Shown here: piece by piece, positions 34,401 to 43,587 of the stretch
How positions within the stretch are numbered: position 1 is the stretch's first letter
Layout: every line of letters starts with the position of its first letter
DNA from: Rhizobium sp. FY34
GTDB taxonomy: Bacteria > Pseudomonadota > Alphaproteobacteria > Rhizobiales > Rhizobiaceae
Assembly: GCF_005222845.1 (NCBI RefSeq)
Contig: NZ_STFZ01000018.1
Location: forward strand, 186,001 to 250,000
Length of the DNA: 64,000 nt
Direction: 5' to 3'
Position numbers and translations under genes: made by a program
The notes under the pieces: model-generated
What the model saw: only the letters and a program-made list of their open reading frames with translations
What the model was told of the DNA's origin: nothing
Database searches by the model: none

Positions 34401-34417
34401 ATGTTATAAGATCACGT
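34401..34417 (-). promoter_or_regulatory. Imperfect Zur-like palindrome before the zinc GTPase gene
   Basis: ATGTTAT-AAG-ATCACGT is an inverted repeat in which five of seven half-site bases match. It resembles the ATGTTATANNATAACAT pattern of proteobacterial Zur boxes in its left half. It lies about 95 bp before the GTPase start and overlaps the end of vapC. The assignment rests on likeness to a remembered consensus. Confidence 0.35.
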
Positions 34418-34813
34418 CTGCTCTGCGGTGAGGGCAGGCACAATATCCGTGCGGGAAAAATCCTGGCCCACATAGAGAAGCGGGCAATCGAATTCGTTGG
34501 CAGTGGCATAGGCGAAGCAATCGCCGTAGTTGAGCCCGGCGGCATGAAAGCTCTTGCCGAATTGCCGATAGGCTTCGGCCGCTTGTTCGGCGCGCGCTGT
34601 GGTGACGTCGATGACTTGAAATCGAACCGTGGCGAGCAATTCCTCCAGACCTGGCCGACAGCTTTTTCGCGCAGCGACGATTTGAATCTCCAGCAAGGTT
34701 CCGGCCGAAAGCAGAAAGGAAGTCTCTGGATTTTTCAGCACCGCACTGCAGGCTTCGGCTGAAGGTTCATTCAGCAGGATGGCTAGCAGCGCAGACGTAT
34801 CAACCGCAATCAC
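34412..34813 (-). CDS. VapC-type PIN-domain toxin
   Basis: A 133-residue PIN-domain ribonuclease of type II toxin-antitoxin systems. The metal-binding acidic residues are all present: D5 (MIAVDTSAL), E42 (LLEIQIV), D98 (NYGDCFAYATA) and D118 (VGQDF). VapC toxins cut tRNA or rRNA when freed from antitoxin. The start overlaps the antitoxin stop by four bases. Length and motifs look intact, so the pair is probably functional. Confidence 0.9.
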   Translation of the reverse strand: MIAVDTSALLAILLNEPSAEACSAVLKNPETSFLLSAGTLLEIQIVAARKSCRPGLEELLATVRFQVIDVTTARAEQAAEAYRQFGKSFHAAGLNYGDCFAYATANEFDCPLLYVGQDFSRTDIVPALTAEQT

Positions 34814-35067
34814 GCGGGAAGCCCGTCCTCATCATGGAGATCGTCATGGCTCCTATCCGCCGTCGGTTCACCCGGCATTCGCGGCGGCGCCATAGCCCGA
34901 ATTCTGTCAAACGCCGTTTCACACTCCTCTCGGGTGAGCGCAGGTGGTGTGCGAATGATGCGGGCAATCATCTTCCCGTCACGTGTCAAGACGATATCTT
35001 CGCCGCTTTCGACGCGGTCGAGGAGTTCGGCGAGGTTTTCCTGCGCCTCTTTTACGGAAATCTGCAT
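34810..35067 (-). CDS. Phd/YefM-type antitoxin of the VapC pair
   Basis: An 85-residue antitoxin. The N-terminal domain (MQISVKEAQENLAELLDRVESGEDIVLTRDGKMIARIIR) is of the Phd/YefM fold that binds its own promoter as a dimer. The acidic, Pro-rich tail (APPRMPGEPTADRSHDDLHDEDGLPA) would neutralise the PIN toxin. The gene overlaps vapC by four bases in an ATGA junction. I saw no clear operator palindrome upstream between 35068 and 35124. Confidence 0.87.
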   Translation of the reverse strand: MQISVKEAQENLAELLDRVESGEDIVLTRDGKMIARIIRTPPALTREECETAFDRIRAMAPPRMPGEPTADRSHDDLHDEDGLPA

Positions 35068-35124
35068 GGTCCCATGCCTCCGATGTTCACGTAAAGATAT
35101 GCAGTTCCCGCTTCAGGCGCAAGA

Positions 35125-35916
35125 TCAGCCAAATGTTGCAACATCAAACCGGCGCACGTCATCCAGCAGTTCCAGAAGACCGGTCACCGCATGGGAAATA
35201 AGCGCCTCGCCGCGTTCTGCCGTGGCGGCTGCGGCATTGCCGGCCACGCCATCGACATTGAGGTCCGACATTTTCCAGCCAAAGGCATGCGGGCCATAGG
35301 CGCGAAGATGGCGGAAGTCTCGCGCAAATTCCGACTGTCGTGAGGGAAAGGTGGCAGCCCTTTGCATATCCACCTTGTCGGGGTGCAGTGCCAGCATGAC
35401 GGAGGTTTCGATATCGCCGCCATGAATGTCGATCGTCTTGTCTTCCGGTGTCATCCAGCCGTCCGGCTGGCCAAAGCGCGTCCAGCTGGTGGCAACCGCC
35501 AGAATGTTGAGCCGCACGCGGGCCTCGGTTGCCACGATGGTCAGCAGGGGGGAATTGCCGCCATGGGCATTCAGCATCACGAATTTACGGATGCCGATGG
35601 CACTCAGGCTTTCGGCAATCGCCAGCCAGCGGTTGATCGCCTGACTGAAGGTCAGCGTCCGGCTGCCCGGTACATCCATATGTTCGATGGAATAGCCCAA
35701 GCGCTCCACGGGCAGGAAGGTTACCGGCAGATCCGTCGGCAGCCGCTCCATCAGACGCGAAACGATGCCGCCTGCAATCAGGCTGTCTGTATCAAAGGGC
35801 AGGTGCGGTCCGTGCTGTTCATGCGCGCCAAGCGGCAGCACGGCAATCCAGTTCGCCCGGTCTTTGGGTGAAATCGTAGGGTCGTTGTCGTCGAAGCGGG
35901 GCTTTGGCAGCGGCAT
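35125..35916 (-). CDS. Creatininase-family protein (creatinine amidohydrolase-like)
   Basis: A 263-residue protein of the creatininase family. The metal-binding motifs are clear: LPLGAHEQHGPHLPFDTDSLIA near the N-terminus and NAHGGNSPLL in the middle, followed by GGDIETSVMLALHPDKV. Members open cyclic amides such as creatinine, or act in cofactor pathways (MftE, FAPy deformylase). The ATG at 35916 gives a family-like start; an in-frame codon at 36003 overlaps the divergent MarR gene. A link to the sarcosine oxidase operon some 10 kb away (creatinine to creatine to sarcosine) is tempting but unsupported. Confidence 0.82.
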   Translation of the reverse strand: MPLPKPRFDDNDPTISPKDRANWIAVLPLGAHEQHGPHLPFDTDSLIAGGIVSRLMERLPTDLPVTFLPVERLGYSIEHMDVPGSRTLTFSQAINRWLAIAESLSAIGIRKFVMLNAHGGNSPLLTIVATEARVRLNILAVATSWTRFGQPDGWMTPEDKTIDIHGGDIETSVMLALHPDKVDMQRAATFPSRQSEFARDFRHLRAYGPHAFGWKMSDLNVDGVAGNAAAATAERGEALISHAVTGLLELLDDVRRFDVATFG

Positions 35917-36002
35917 CTGGCGGTAACGTCCTGCTTTCGCTATGGATAGTCTTGGCCACAGCATATAGCGATAATCATGGATGCGGCAAACGGGCAGGTG
36001 CA

Positions 36003-36506
36003 ATGAGCAAGAAGAAGGGTGACAAGAAGGACAAGGGGTCGAAAAAGAAAGACCTCGCCTCTTTCGGCGACTTGGCGCCGGTGCTGACCCAGGCGGCCCG
36101 TTCGCTGCGCACGGTCCTGTCGCGCAACCTAGCCGATGCCGGGCTTTATGCCGGACAGGATGGGGTCATCCTGCAACTGGCGCAGGAGCCGGGCCAGACG
36201 CCCGGCCAGCTTGCCCAGCGGCTTGGCGTCAAGGCACCCACTATGACCCGCACGGTGGGCCGCATGGAGGCGCAGGGCTTTCTGGAACGTCGCCCGGATG
36301 CCAGTGATGCCCGGCTGATCAAGATCTACCTGTCGGAAAACGGTCGCCAGAGCGTCGAGCGTATCAACGGCGCAATTACCGAGAGCAGCGAACAGGCGAT
36401 CCGTGATTTCTCCGATAAGGAGGTGCGCACATTGGTCAAGCTTTTGAAGGCGCTGGACCGCAATCTGCACGGGCATGACCCGGTTGTGGATGAGGACGAA
36501 GATTGA
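36003..36506 (+). CDS. MarR-family transcriptional regulator
   Basis: A 167-residue winged-helix regulator. A lysine-rich N-terminal tail (SKKKGDKKDKGSKKKDL) precedes the MarR fold (ILQLAQEPGQTPGQLAQRLGVKAPTMTRTVGRMEAQGFLERRPDASDARLIKIYL), and the protein ends with an acidic tail (DPVVDEDED). The ATG at 36003 is chosen over upstream frames that cross into the creatininase gene. It is divergent from that gene with an 86-bp gap and may regulate it. Ligand unknown. Confidence 0.87.
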   Translation: MSKKKGDKKDKGSKKKDLASFGDLAPVLTQAARSLRTVLSRNLADAGLYAGQDGVILQLAQEPGQTPGQLAQRLGVKAPTMTRTVGRMEAQGFLERRPDASDARLIKIYLSENGRQSVERINGAITESSEQAIRDFSDKEVRTLVKLLKALDRNLHGHDPVVDEDED

Positions 36507-36550
36507 AAATGACGGCTCTGTGACTAAGGATTGCGCGCTGCGATTAAACT

Positions 36551-36562
36551 GTTTAAATAAAC
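36551..36562. promoter_or_regulatory. Inverted repeat before the second LacI gene
   Basis: GTTTA-AA-TAAAC lies about 36 bp before the ATG at 36598 in an AT-rich stretch. It could be an autoregulatory operator or part of the promoter. It lacks the central CG typical of LacI sites. Confidence 0.3.
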
Positions 36563-36597
36563 TTTAAAACGTTCGCAGCGTGCTCCTGGGGAGGGTC

Positions 36598-37620
36598 ATG
36601 GTTCAAAAGATCAAGTTGTCCACGATTGCAGAGAGCCTGGGGCTTTCGACGGCAACCATATCCCTTGCTTTGCGTGACAGCCCGCTTGTGGCCGTCGATA
36701 CGCGCGAGAAGATCAAGGAACAGGCGCGCGCGCTGGGCTATATCTACAACCGCCGCGCCGCAAGCCTTCGCACCTCCCGCTCCGGCATTATCGGCGTCGT
36801 CGTGCACGACATTATGAACCCTTTTTACGGGGAAATCCTGAAGGCGATCGAAAGCGAGCTCGACCGCAGCCGGTATACGTTCATCCTGTCCAACCATTAT
36901 GATTCGATCGAAAAGCAGCGCACCTTCATCGAAACGCTGCTGCAGCTTGGTGGCGATGGCGTCATCATGTCGCCGGCTATCGGCACGCCGATCGAGGATG
37001 TGAAGCTTGCCGAAGCCAATGGCATGCCGGCCATTCTGGTGGCCCGTTCCATGGATGGCGTCGATCTGCCGACATATCGCGGCGATGACAGCTACGGCAT
37101 TTCACTGGCCACCAACCATCTGATCGGGCTTGGCCACCGCACCATCGCGATGATCGGCGGCACGGACCAGACCTCCACCGGTCGCGACCGCTACCAGGGC
37201 TATGTGAACGCTCTGCGCAAGGCGGGTATCGAGGTGGACCCGAACCTGCGCATTCCCGGCCCGCGCTCCAAGCAGGGCGGTTTCGAGGCGGCGGTGCACT
37301 TCCTTTCTTTGCCGCAGAAGCCGACGGCTGCCGTCTGCTGGAATGATCTGGTGGCCATCGGGTTGATGAACGGTATCGGACGCGCCGGGCTCATTCCCGG
37401 CCAGGATATTTCCGTCACCGGCTATGACGATCTGGAAGAAGCATCCATTGCCACGCCGGCCTTGACCACGGTGTGGAACGGCCAAACCGAGGTGGGGCGG
37501 CTTGCCGCGCGCGCACTTCTGGATAGATTGGCCGGAAGCCACGAACCGGATGGCATCCATCTCATCAAGCCCGAGATGCGCATTCGCCAATCCACCGGCC
37601 CCCATCGCCCTCGCGCCTGA
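36598..37620 (+). CDS. LacI-family transcriptional regulator
   Basis: A 340-residue LacI repressor. The HTH (KLSTIAESLGLSTATISLALRDSPLVAVDTREKIKEQARALGY, from about residue 5) and hinge lead into a typical ligand-binding core (GIIGVVVHDIMNPFYGEILKAIESEL). The ATG at 36598 follows GGGGAGGG; an in-frame ATG at 36580 is less well placed. It precedes a 2-hydroxyacid dehydrogenase gene by 18 bp, so it likely controls that gene and perhaps the nearby TRAP transporter. It is also a candidate for the palindromes at 4634 and 8097, but distance makes that uncertain. Confidence 0.9.
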   Translation: MVQKIKLSTIAESLGLSTATISLALRDSPLVAVDTREKIKEQARALGYIYNRRAASLRTSRSGIIGVVVHDIMNPFYGEILKAIESELDRSRYTFILSNHYDSIEKQRTFIETLLQLGGDGVIMSPAIGTPIEDVKLAEANGMPAILVARSMDGVDLPTYRGDDSYGISLATNHLIGLGHRTIAMIGGTDQTSTGRDRYQGYVNALRKAGIEVDPNLRIPGPRSKQGGFEAAVHFLSLPQKPTAAVCWNDLVAIGLMNGIGRAGLIPGQDISVTGYDDLEEASIATPALTTVWNGQTEVGRLAARALLDRLAGSHEPDGIHLIKPEMRIRQSTGPHRPRA

Positions 37621-37638
37621 TCATACGGGATAGACACC

Positions 37639-38601
37639 ATGACTGAACAGAAAATCACTGTGCTCGTTCCGGGCCGCATGCATCCGCGCGCACTGGAGCG
37701 CCTCACAGCGGCTTTCGACGTGGTGCAGACGGCGCCCGGTGCTGAACTGGAGCTTACCGACGCCGTGAAGGCAAAGATTGCCGGTGTCGCCACCACCAAC
37801 CGCATGCCGGCAGACTGGATCGACCAGTTGCCGAACCTGAAGGTGATCGCCAATTTCGGCGTCGGCTATGATGGCGTGAATGCAAGCCATGCCGGCACCA
37901 AGGGCATTTTCGTTACCAATACGCCGGACGTGCTGAACGACGAGGTGGCCGATACGACGATCGGCCTCCTCATCAATACCGTGCGGCGCCTGCCGGTGGC
38001 CGAGACCTATCTGCGCGAAGGCCGCTGGGAAAAGGAAGGGGCGTTTGCGCTCACACCGCTGTCGTTGAAGGGGCGCCATGTCGGCCTTCTTGGGCTCGGT
38101 CGCATTGGGCTGGAAATCGCCAAGCGGCTGGAACCGTTCAAGGTGAAGATCAGCTATCACACGCGCACGCAGCGCGCGGATGTGCCCTATACCTATGCGC
38201 CGTCACTGCTGGACCTTGCGCGTTCCGTCGATACGCTGATCTCGATCATTCCGGCGACGCCGCAGACGTACAAGATCATCAATGCCGATGTGCTGGCAGC
38301 GCTTGGGGCGAACGGCGTGTTCATCAATGTCGGGCGCGGCACCAGCGTGGACGATGAGGCGTTGATCGCCGCTCTCAAGACCAATGTCATCGCGGCAGCC
38401 GGGCTCGACGTTTTTTACGACGAGCCGCGCATACCGGCCGGTTTCTTCGATCTGCCGAATCTCTCCATGCTGCCGCATGTGGCATCGGCTTCCGTGCCGA
38501 CCCGCAATGACATGGCCGATCTGGTGGTCGACAATCTGATCGGCTGGTTCCGCGATGGCACGCTGCTGACGCCCGTGCCGGAAACCCCGGTCAAGGGCTG
38601 A
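37639..38601 (+). CDS. D-2-hydroxyacid dehydrogenase (glyoxylate/hydroxypyruvate reductase-like)
   Basis: A 320-residue NAD(P)-dependent dehydrogenase. The nucleotide motif GLLGLGRIGLEIAKRL, the catalytic Arg in NVGRGTSVDDEAL, the Glu in FYDEPRIP and the His in MLPHVASAS fit the D-isomer-specific family. Close relatives in rhizobia reduce glyoxylate or hydroxypyruvate, or act on 2-ketogluconate. It begins 18 bp after the LacI gene. Combined with a TRAP transporter of the 2-oxoacid type 1 kb away, a role in keto-acid use is likely, but the substrate is open. Confidence 0.88.
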   Translation: MTEQKITVLVPGRMHPRALERLTAAFDVVQTAPGAELELTDAVKAKIAGVATTNRMPADWIDQLPNLKVIANFGVGYDGVNASHAGTKGIFVTNTPDVLNDEVADTTIGLLINTVRRLPVAETYLREGRWEKEGAFALTPLSLKGRHVGLLGLGRIGLEIAKRLEPFKVKISYHTRTQRADVPYTYAPSLLDLARSVDTLISIIPATPQTYKIINADVLAALGANGVFINVGRGTSVDDEALIAALKTNVIAAAGLDVFYDEPRIPAGFFDLPNLSMLPHVASASVPTRNDMADLVVDNLIGWFRDGTLLTPVPETPVKG

Positions 38602-38608
38602 CGGGATA

Positions 38609-39367
38609 TCAGCGGGCGTTGGCGCTGGCATAGGCGCGCACTGCGTCCCCAAAGGATTCGAAAAGGGCGCGTGACGGGCTGTCTGTCTGCGCCCAATATT
38701 CCGGATGCCATTGCACGCCGACCGCAAAACCTCGTGCATCGATGACGGAGACGGCCTCGATCGTGCCGTCTTCGGCTGTCGCCTCCACCTGCAGGCTCCG
38801 TGCCGTCTGCGCAATCGCCTGGCGATGCAGCGAATTCACTTCGATTGCGCCGGCAAGGCCCAGATGCTGTGCAATGCAGGAGCCTTCGCGCACGAAGACC
38901 TTCTGGCGGATCGCATACATCTCATCGCGGCTTTCGACCGGCGGCTTGCGATGGTCCCAGATGCCCGGTTGTTCCTGGATTTCGCTGGCTAGCGTGCCGC
39001 CCAGTGCGACGTTGAGTTCCTGGATGCCACGGCAGATGGCCAGAAGCGGAATGCCACGCGCAATGGCGCGGCGGATGAGCGGCAGGGAAGTGGCATCGCG
39101 GGCTGGGTCAAATGGGCCATCGGCATCGGTTGCCGCACGTCCGTAAAGCGACGGGTGCACATTGCTGGCCGAGCCGGAAACGAGAACGCCATCCACCCGG
39201 TCGAGGACGGCATCCAGATCATGGCCGTCTTCCAGTGCCGGCACCAGAAGCGGGATGACCCGCGCCACCTTCACGGCTGCATTGATATATTGGCTCTGGA
39301 CCGCGTGCCAATCGACCTTGTCCAACTGGCGGATGTCGGCAGGAATGGCAATGATCGGCATGGGCAT
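38609..39367 (-). CDS. Gamma-glutamyl-gamma-aminobutyrate hydrolase-like class I amidotransferase (PuuD family)
   Basis: A 252-residue peptidase C26 / class I glutamine amidotransferase-like protein. The nucleophile Cys lies in LLAICRGIQELN, and the His/Glu pair in GVQWHPEYW. PuuD cuts gamma-glutamyl-GABA during putrescine breakdown; other members act on other gamma-glutamyl compounds. The ATG at 39367 follows GGAGATCTTTCC. The open frame reaches 39559 but that part is not family-like. No glutamyl-putrescine synthetase adjoins it. Confidence 0.85.
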   Translation of the reverse strand: MPMPIIAIPADIRQLDKVDWHAVQSQYINAAVKVARVIPLLVPALEDGHDLDAVLDRVDGVLVSGSASNVHPSLYGRAATDADGPFDPARDATSLPLIRRAIARGIPLLAICRGIQELNVALGGTLASEIQEQPGIWDHRKPPVESRDEMYAIRQKVFVREGSCIAQHLGLAGAIEVNSLHRQAIAQTARSLQVEATAEDGTIEAVSVIDARGFAVGVQWHPEYWAQTDSPSRALFESFGDAVRAYASANAR

Positions 39368-40779
<1,412 letters not shown>

Positions 40780-40808
40780 ACATCAGTGACTATAGGCTGA
40801 ACAAAAAA

Positions 40809-40835
40809 CCCCGGTGCCTTGGCGCCGGGGTTTTT
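40809..40835 (+). terminator. Intrinsic terminator of the TRAP binding-protein gene
   Basis: CCCCGGTGCC and GGCGCCGGGG form a 10-bp stem with a TT loop, followed by TTTTT, 29 bases after the stop. An A-run on the left makes it potentially bidirectional. Confidence 0.9.
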
Positions 40836-40915
40836 CGTTTGATGCGAAGATGTCTTGCCTCTTGACCTCAATATTCTCATGTCACTGAGATCTGATATCG
40901 GCGATATTTGCCAGT

Positions 40916-40951
40916 AAAGGGTCCGCCTGCCTAATACCAAGCGGACCCTTT
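40916..40951 (-). terminator. Hairpin after dctM
   Basis: AAAGGGTCCGC and GCGGACCCTTT form a perfect 11-bp stem around 14 bases, ending five bases beyond the dctM stop codon. The T-run on the minus strand is short. Confidence 0.6.
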
Positions 40952-40955
40952 ATGG

Positions 40956-42413
40956 TCAGGGGTTGACCTTCGGAGGTTCGCCAAAGTTCATCGGCGGCAG
41001 GCCCAGATTGGGCATCTGGTTATTTCCGTCGGAATTGCCGAATGCCGGTATGTCGATCTTGATCGTGCTGGAATCGATCTTCGGCGAGTTATCCAGCCAG
41101 TAGGTCACGGTTTCAGGCCAGAAGATGACAATGGCGACCAGGATGAGCTGCATGCAAAGCCATGGAATGGCGCCCATATAGATATCGCTGGTCTTGACGC
41201 TGCGTGGTGCGATGGAACGCAGGTAGAACAGGGCAAAACCGAAGGGCGGATGCATGAAGCTTGTCTGCATGTTGATGCAGATCAGCACGCCGAACCAGAT
41301 GAGATCGATGCCGAGCGACTGCGCGACAGGCGCCAGCATGGGAATGACGATGAAGGCGATCTCGAAGAAATCGAGAAAGAAGGCCAGAATGAAGATGAAG
41401 ATGTTGACGAAGATCAGGAAGCCGACGGCGCCGCCTGGAACATGCGACAGCATGTGTTCGATCCACAGGCCACCATTCATGCCCTGAAACACAAGGCTGA
41501 AGCAGGTGGCGCCCACCAGAATGAACACCACCATGGCGGTGATGTGCATGGTGGAATGCATGCCCTGCTTGACCAGGTCCCAGGTGAGGCGGCGGTGCAT
41601 GGCGGCAAGGCCCATGGCGCCCACGACACCCAGCGCGCCAGCTTCCGTCGGCGTGGCAAGGCCCATGAAGATGGTGCCAAGGACAAGGAAAATCAGAACG
41701 AGGGATGGTACCATGCCGGCGAGAACACGCCAGACGAGGGCGGCATTCAGCTCTCCGCGCGCTTCCGGCGGCAAGGCCGGCAGGTCCTTCGGGCGCAGGA
41801 TCGACAGCACCAGAATGAAGAGCATGAAGATCAGGACCTGCAGGATCGACGGCCCGATGGCACCCAGATACATGTCGCCGACAGAGCGGCCGAGCTGGTC
41901 TGCCAGAACGATCAGGACGAGCGAGGGCGGAATAACCTGGGTGATCGTGCCCGATGCGGCAATCACACCGGTCGCCAGACGGGGATTATAGCCGTATTTC
42001 AGCATGATGGGCAGCGATATGACGCCCATGGTAATGACCGATGCGGCAACCGTACCCGTGATCGCACCAAGGATTGCGCCGACGAGAATGACGGCATAGG
42101 CAAGACCGCCGGGTATGGCGCCGAACAGCTTTCCGGTTCCTTCCAGCAGATCTTCCGCCAGACCGCATCGTTCCAGAATGGCGCCCATCAGCGTGAAGAA
42201 CGGAATTGCCAGCAGCAGATCGTTCGAGACGATGCCGAAGATGCGCAAGGGCAGTGCTTGCAGGAATGCTTGCTCGAAATGTCCGGTGAACACGCCGAGA
42301 AAGCCGAAGAACAGACCGACGGCCGCAAGCGAGAAGGCGACCGGAAAGCCGTAGAGCATGAAAATGACCATGCCCACAAACATTGCAGGCGGCATAAGGC
42401 CGAAATCAAACAT
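40956..42413 (-). CDS. TRAP transporter large permease (DctM)
   Basis: A 485-residue inner-membrane protein with about twelve to thirteen helices, the ion-coupled carrier subunit of a TRAP transporter. Typical segments are LLLAIPFFTLMGAILERCGLAEDLL, GAITGTVAASVITMGVISLPIMLKYGYNPRLATGVIAASGTITQVIPPSLVLIVLADQ and a C-terminal FLDFFEIAFIVIPML. The soluble tail is somewhat longer than usual. It lies 24 bp after dctQ. With the TakP-like binding protein it likely imports 2-oxoacids or related carboxylates with sodium. Confidence 0.93.
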   Translation of the reverse strand: MFDFGLMPPAMFVGMVIFMLYGFPVAFSLAAVGLFFGFLGVFTGHFEQAFLQALPLRIFGIVSNDLLLAIPFFTLMGAILERCGLAEDLLEGTGKLFGAIPGGLAYAVILVGAILGAITGTVAASVITMGVISLPIMLKYGYNPRLATGVIAASGTITQVIPPSLVLIVLADQLGRSVGDMYLGAIGPSILQVLIFMLFILVLSILRPKDLPALPPEARGELNAALVWRVLAGMVPSLVLIFLVLGTIFMGLATPTEAGALGVVGAMGLAAMHRRLTWDLVKQGMHSTMHITAMVVFILVGATCFSLVFQGMNGGLWIEHMLSHVPGGAVGFLIFVNIFIFILAFFLDFFEIAFIVIPMLAPVAQSLGIDLIWFGVLICINMQTSFMHPPFGFALFYLRSIAPRSVKTSDIYMGAIPWLCMQLILVAIVIFWPETVTYWLDNSPKIDSSTIKIDIPAFGNSDGNNQMPNLGLPPMNFGEPPKVNP

Positions 42414-42437
42414 TGTTATTCCCCCGTTCGGGCCGTC

Positions 42438-42977
42438 TTATTGCAGCGGCTTCTCGTATTTGGTGTCGATATCAAGAATTCCGGAAAGACCGGCAATGCG
42501 CTTGATCAGTTCGGAAATGCCCTGCAAGGCCAAGAGCGCGAAGCCGGCAAAAATAATGAACTTGACGGGCCAGCGGATCAGGCCGCCGGCATTGGCGGAT
42601 GTTTCCGACTGCAGATAGGACAGAACGAAAACCGGCCAGGATTGCCAGGCCAGATACAGGCAGGCCGGCAGCAGAAACAGGACGATGCCGATTGCATCAA
42701 CCCAAAGGCGCTTGCGTGCCGAAATGGCGCCGTAGATCAGATCGACGCGCACATGTTCATTGCAACGCAGCGTGTGTGCCGCGCCCAGAAGAACCACGAA
42801 GCCGAACATGTACCACTGGATTTCCAGCCAGGCATTGGAGCTGTAGTTGAACAGGTAGCGGATGATGGCATTGCCTGCGCTGACGAGGCAGCACGCCAGC
42901 ACCACATAACCCGCGACCTTGCCGATCGCTTCGCTGACCTGGTCAATTGCGCGGCTGACTGCAATTAAAGCCTGCAT
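42438..42977 (-). CDS. TRAP transporter small permease (DctQ)
   Basis: A 179-residue membrane protein with four helices of the DctQ family. The segment NAIIRYLFNYSSNAWLEIQWYMFGFVVLLGAAHTLRCNEHVRVDLIYG carries the W-x-E and hydrophobic pattern typical of the small subunit. It starts the dctQ-dctM unit and needs the DctP protein encoded convergently at 39673. An imperfect LacI-like sequence (TGCAACGTTTGCA) lies about 50 bp upstream. Confidence 0.92.
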   Translation of the reverse strand: MQALIAVSRAIDQVSEAIGKVAGYVVLACCLVSAGNAIIRYLFNYSSNAWLEIQWYMFGFVVLLGAAHTLRCNEHVRVDLIYGAISARKRLWVDAIGIVLFLLPACLYLAWQSWPVFVLSYLQSETSANAGGLIRWPVKFIIFAGFALLALQGISELIKRIAGLSGILDIDTKYEKPLQ

Positions 42978-43279
42978 GGAATGTCCCCCCTGCTTCTTGC
43001 ATCTTAACTACGTCTAAAACACTGCTCTGTGCAACGTTTGCAATGCCGCATTCCGGACGCATCTATACCAAATATGTCGCTCAACCTCCTATGCGCGCAC
43101 AGAGGGAAAAGCAATCGGGCCGAAGGGCTAAGATTCGGCCTGTTTGCGCCATTTTTGCACCATCAACAGGCCTTTGCCATCGCATTGCTCTTTTAAGGGT
43201 TTTTGTGTAGCGCTATAGTCTGTGGGCAGGACTTGACCGCTGGCCAGCGCATGGCGCGTTGCGGTCTTTTAGGGAGAGC
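42978..43279. other. Intergenic region between divergent dctQ and oxidase subunit IV genes
   Basis: These 302 bases hold two divergent promoters. Visible structure: an imperfect LacI-like palindrome TGCAACGTTTGCA near 43030 and a 7-bp hairpin GGCCGAA / TTCGGCC at 43118-43140. I see no gene. Confidence 0.35.
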
Positions 43280-43510
43280 ATGGGAATGGACAATCATCAG
43301 GCGGGACCGGTCGAGACGGGCGCAGCGATGGATTATCGCGAGCACGAAAAGACCTATAATCTGTTTCTGGCAGGCGCGAAGTGGGGCACGATGATGGTGG
43401 TGGTCCTGCTGATTGCCATGGTCGGCGGTTTTTTTGCCGGGGGCGGCCTTCTGGGCGGCACGGCATTGTTCCTCATCCTCAATGCTGCCGGCTTTTACCT
43501 GCTGCGCTGA
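43280..43510 (+). CDS. aa3-type cytochrome c oxidase subunit IV
   Basis: A 76-residue protein of the bacterial aa3 oxidase subunit IV family (COX4_pro_2). The signature MDYREHEKTYNLFLAGAKWGT is followed by a helical membrane hairpin (MMVVVLLIAMVGGFFAGGGLLGGTALFLILNAAGFYLLR). AGGGAGAGC precedes the ATG. In Paracoccus and rhizobia this small subunit is encoded apart from the main cta operon, as here. It is thought to stabilise the oxidase rather than take part in catalysis. A clean terminator follows. Confidence 0.9.
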   Translation: MGMDNHQAGPVETGAAMDYREHEKTYNLFLAGAKWGTMMVVVLLIAMVGGFFAGGGLLGGTALFLILNAAGFYLLR

Positions 43511-43522
43511 ATTTTCCCCACG

Positions 43523-43549
43523 AAAAAGCCCGGTCAAGCCGGGCTTTTT
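43523..43549 (+). terminator. Intrinsic terminator after the oxidase subunit IV gene
   Basis: AAAAAGCCCGG-TCAA-GCCGGGCTTTTT: a GC stem with flanking A- and T-runs, able to work in both directions between the convergent neighbours. Confidence 0.9.
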
Positions 43550-43587
43550 GCTAAGGCTTCAGTAAGAGCCAATCACTCGAAAAACGC

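Noticed and set aside
41250-42968. A 572-codon open frame on the plus strand opposite dctQM
   Set aside because: It is the antisense shadow of two clear membrane-protein genes in GC-rich DNA; its product is extremely His/Asp/Gln-rich with no family features.
43026-43041. A third copy of the LacI-type operator
   Set aside because: TGCAACGTTTGCA breaks the symmetry by one base and lacks the flanking C/G; kept only as a weak hint.
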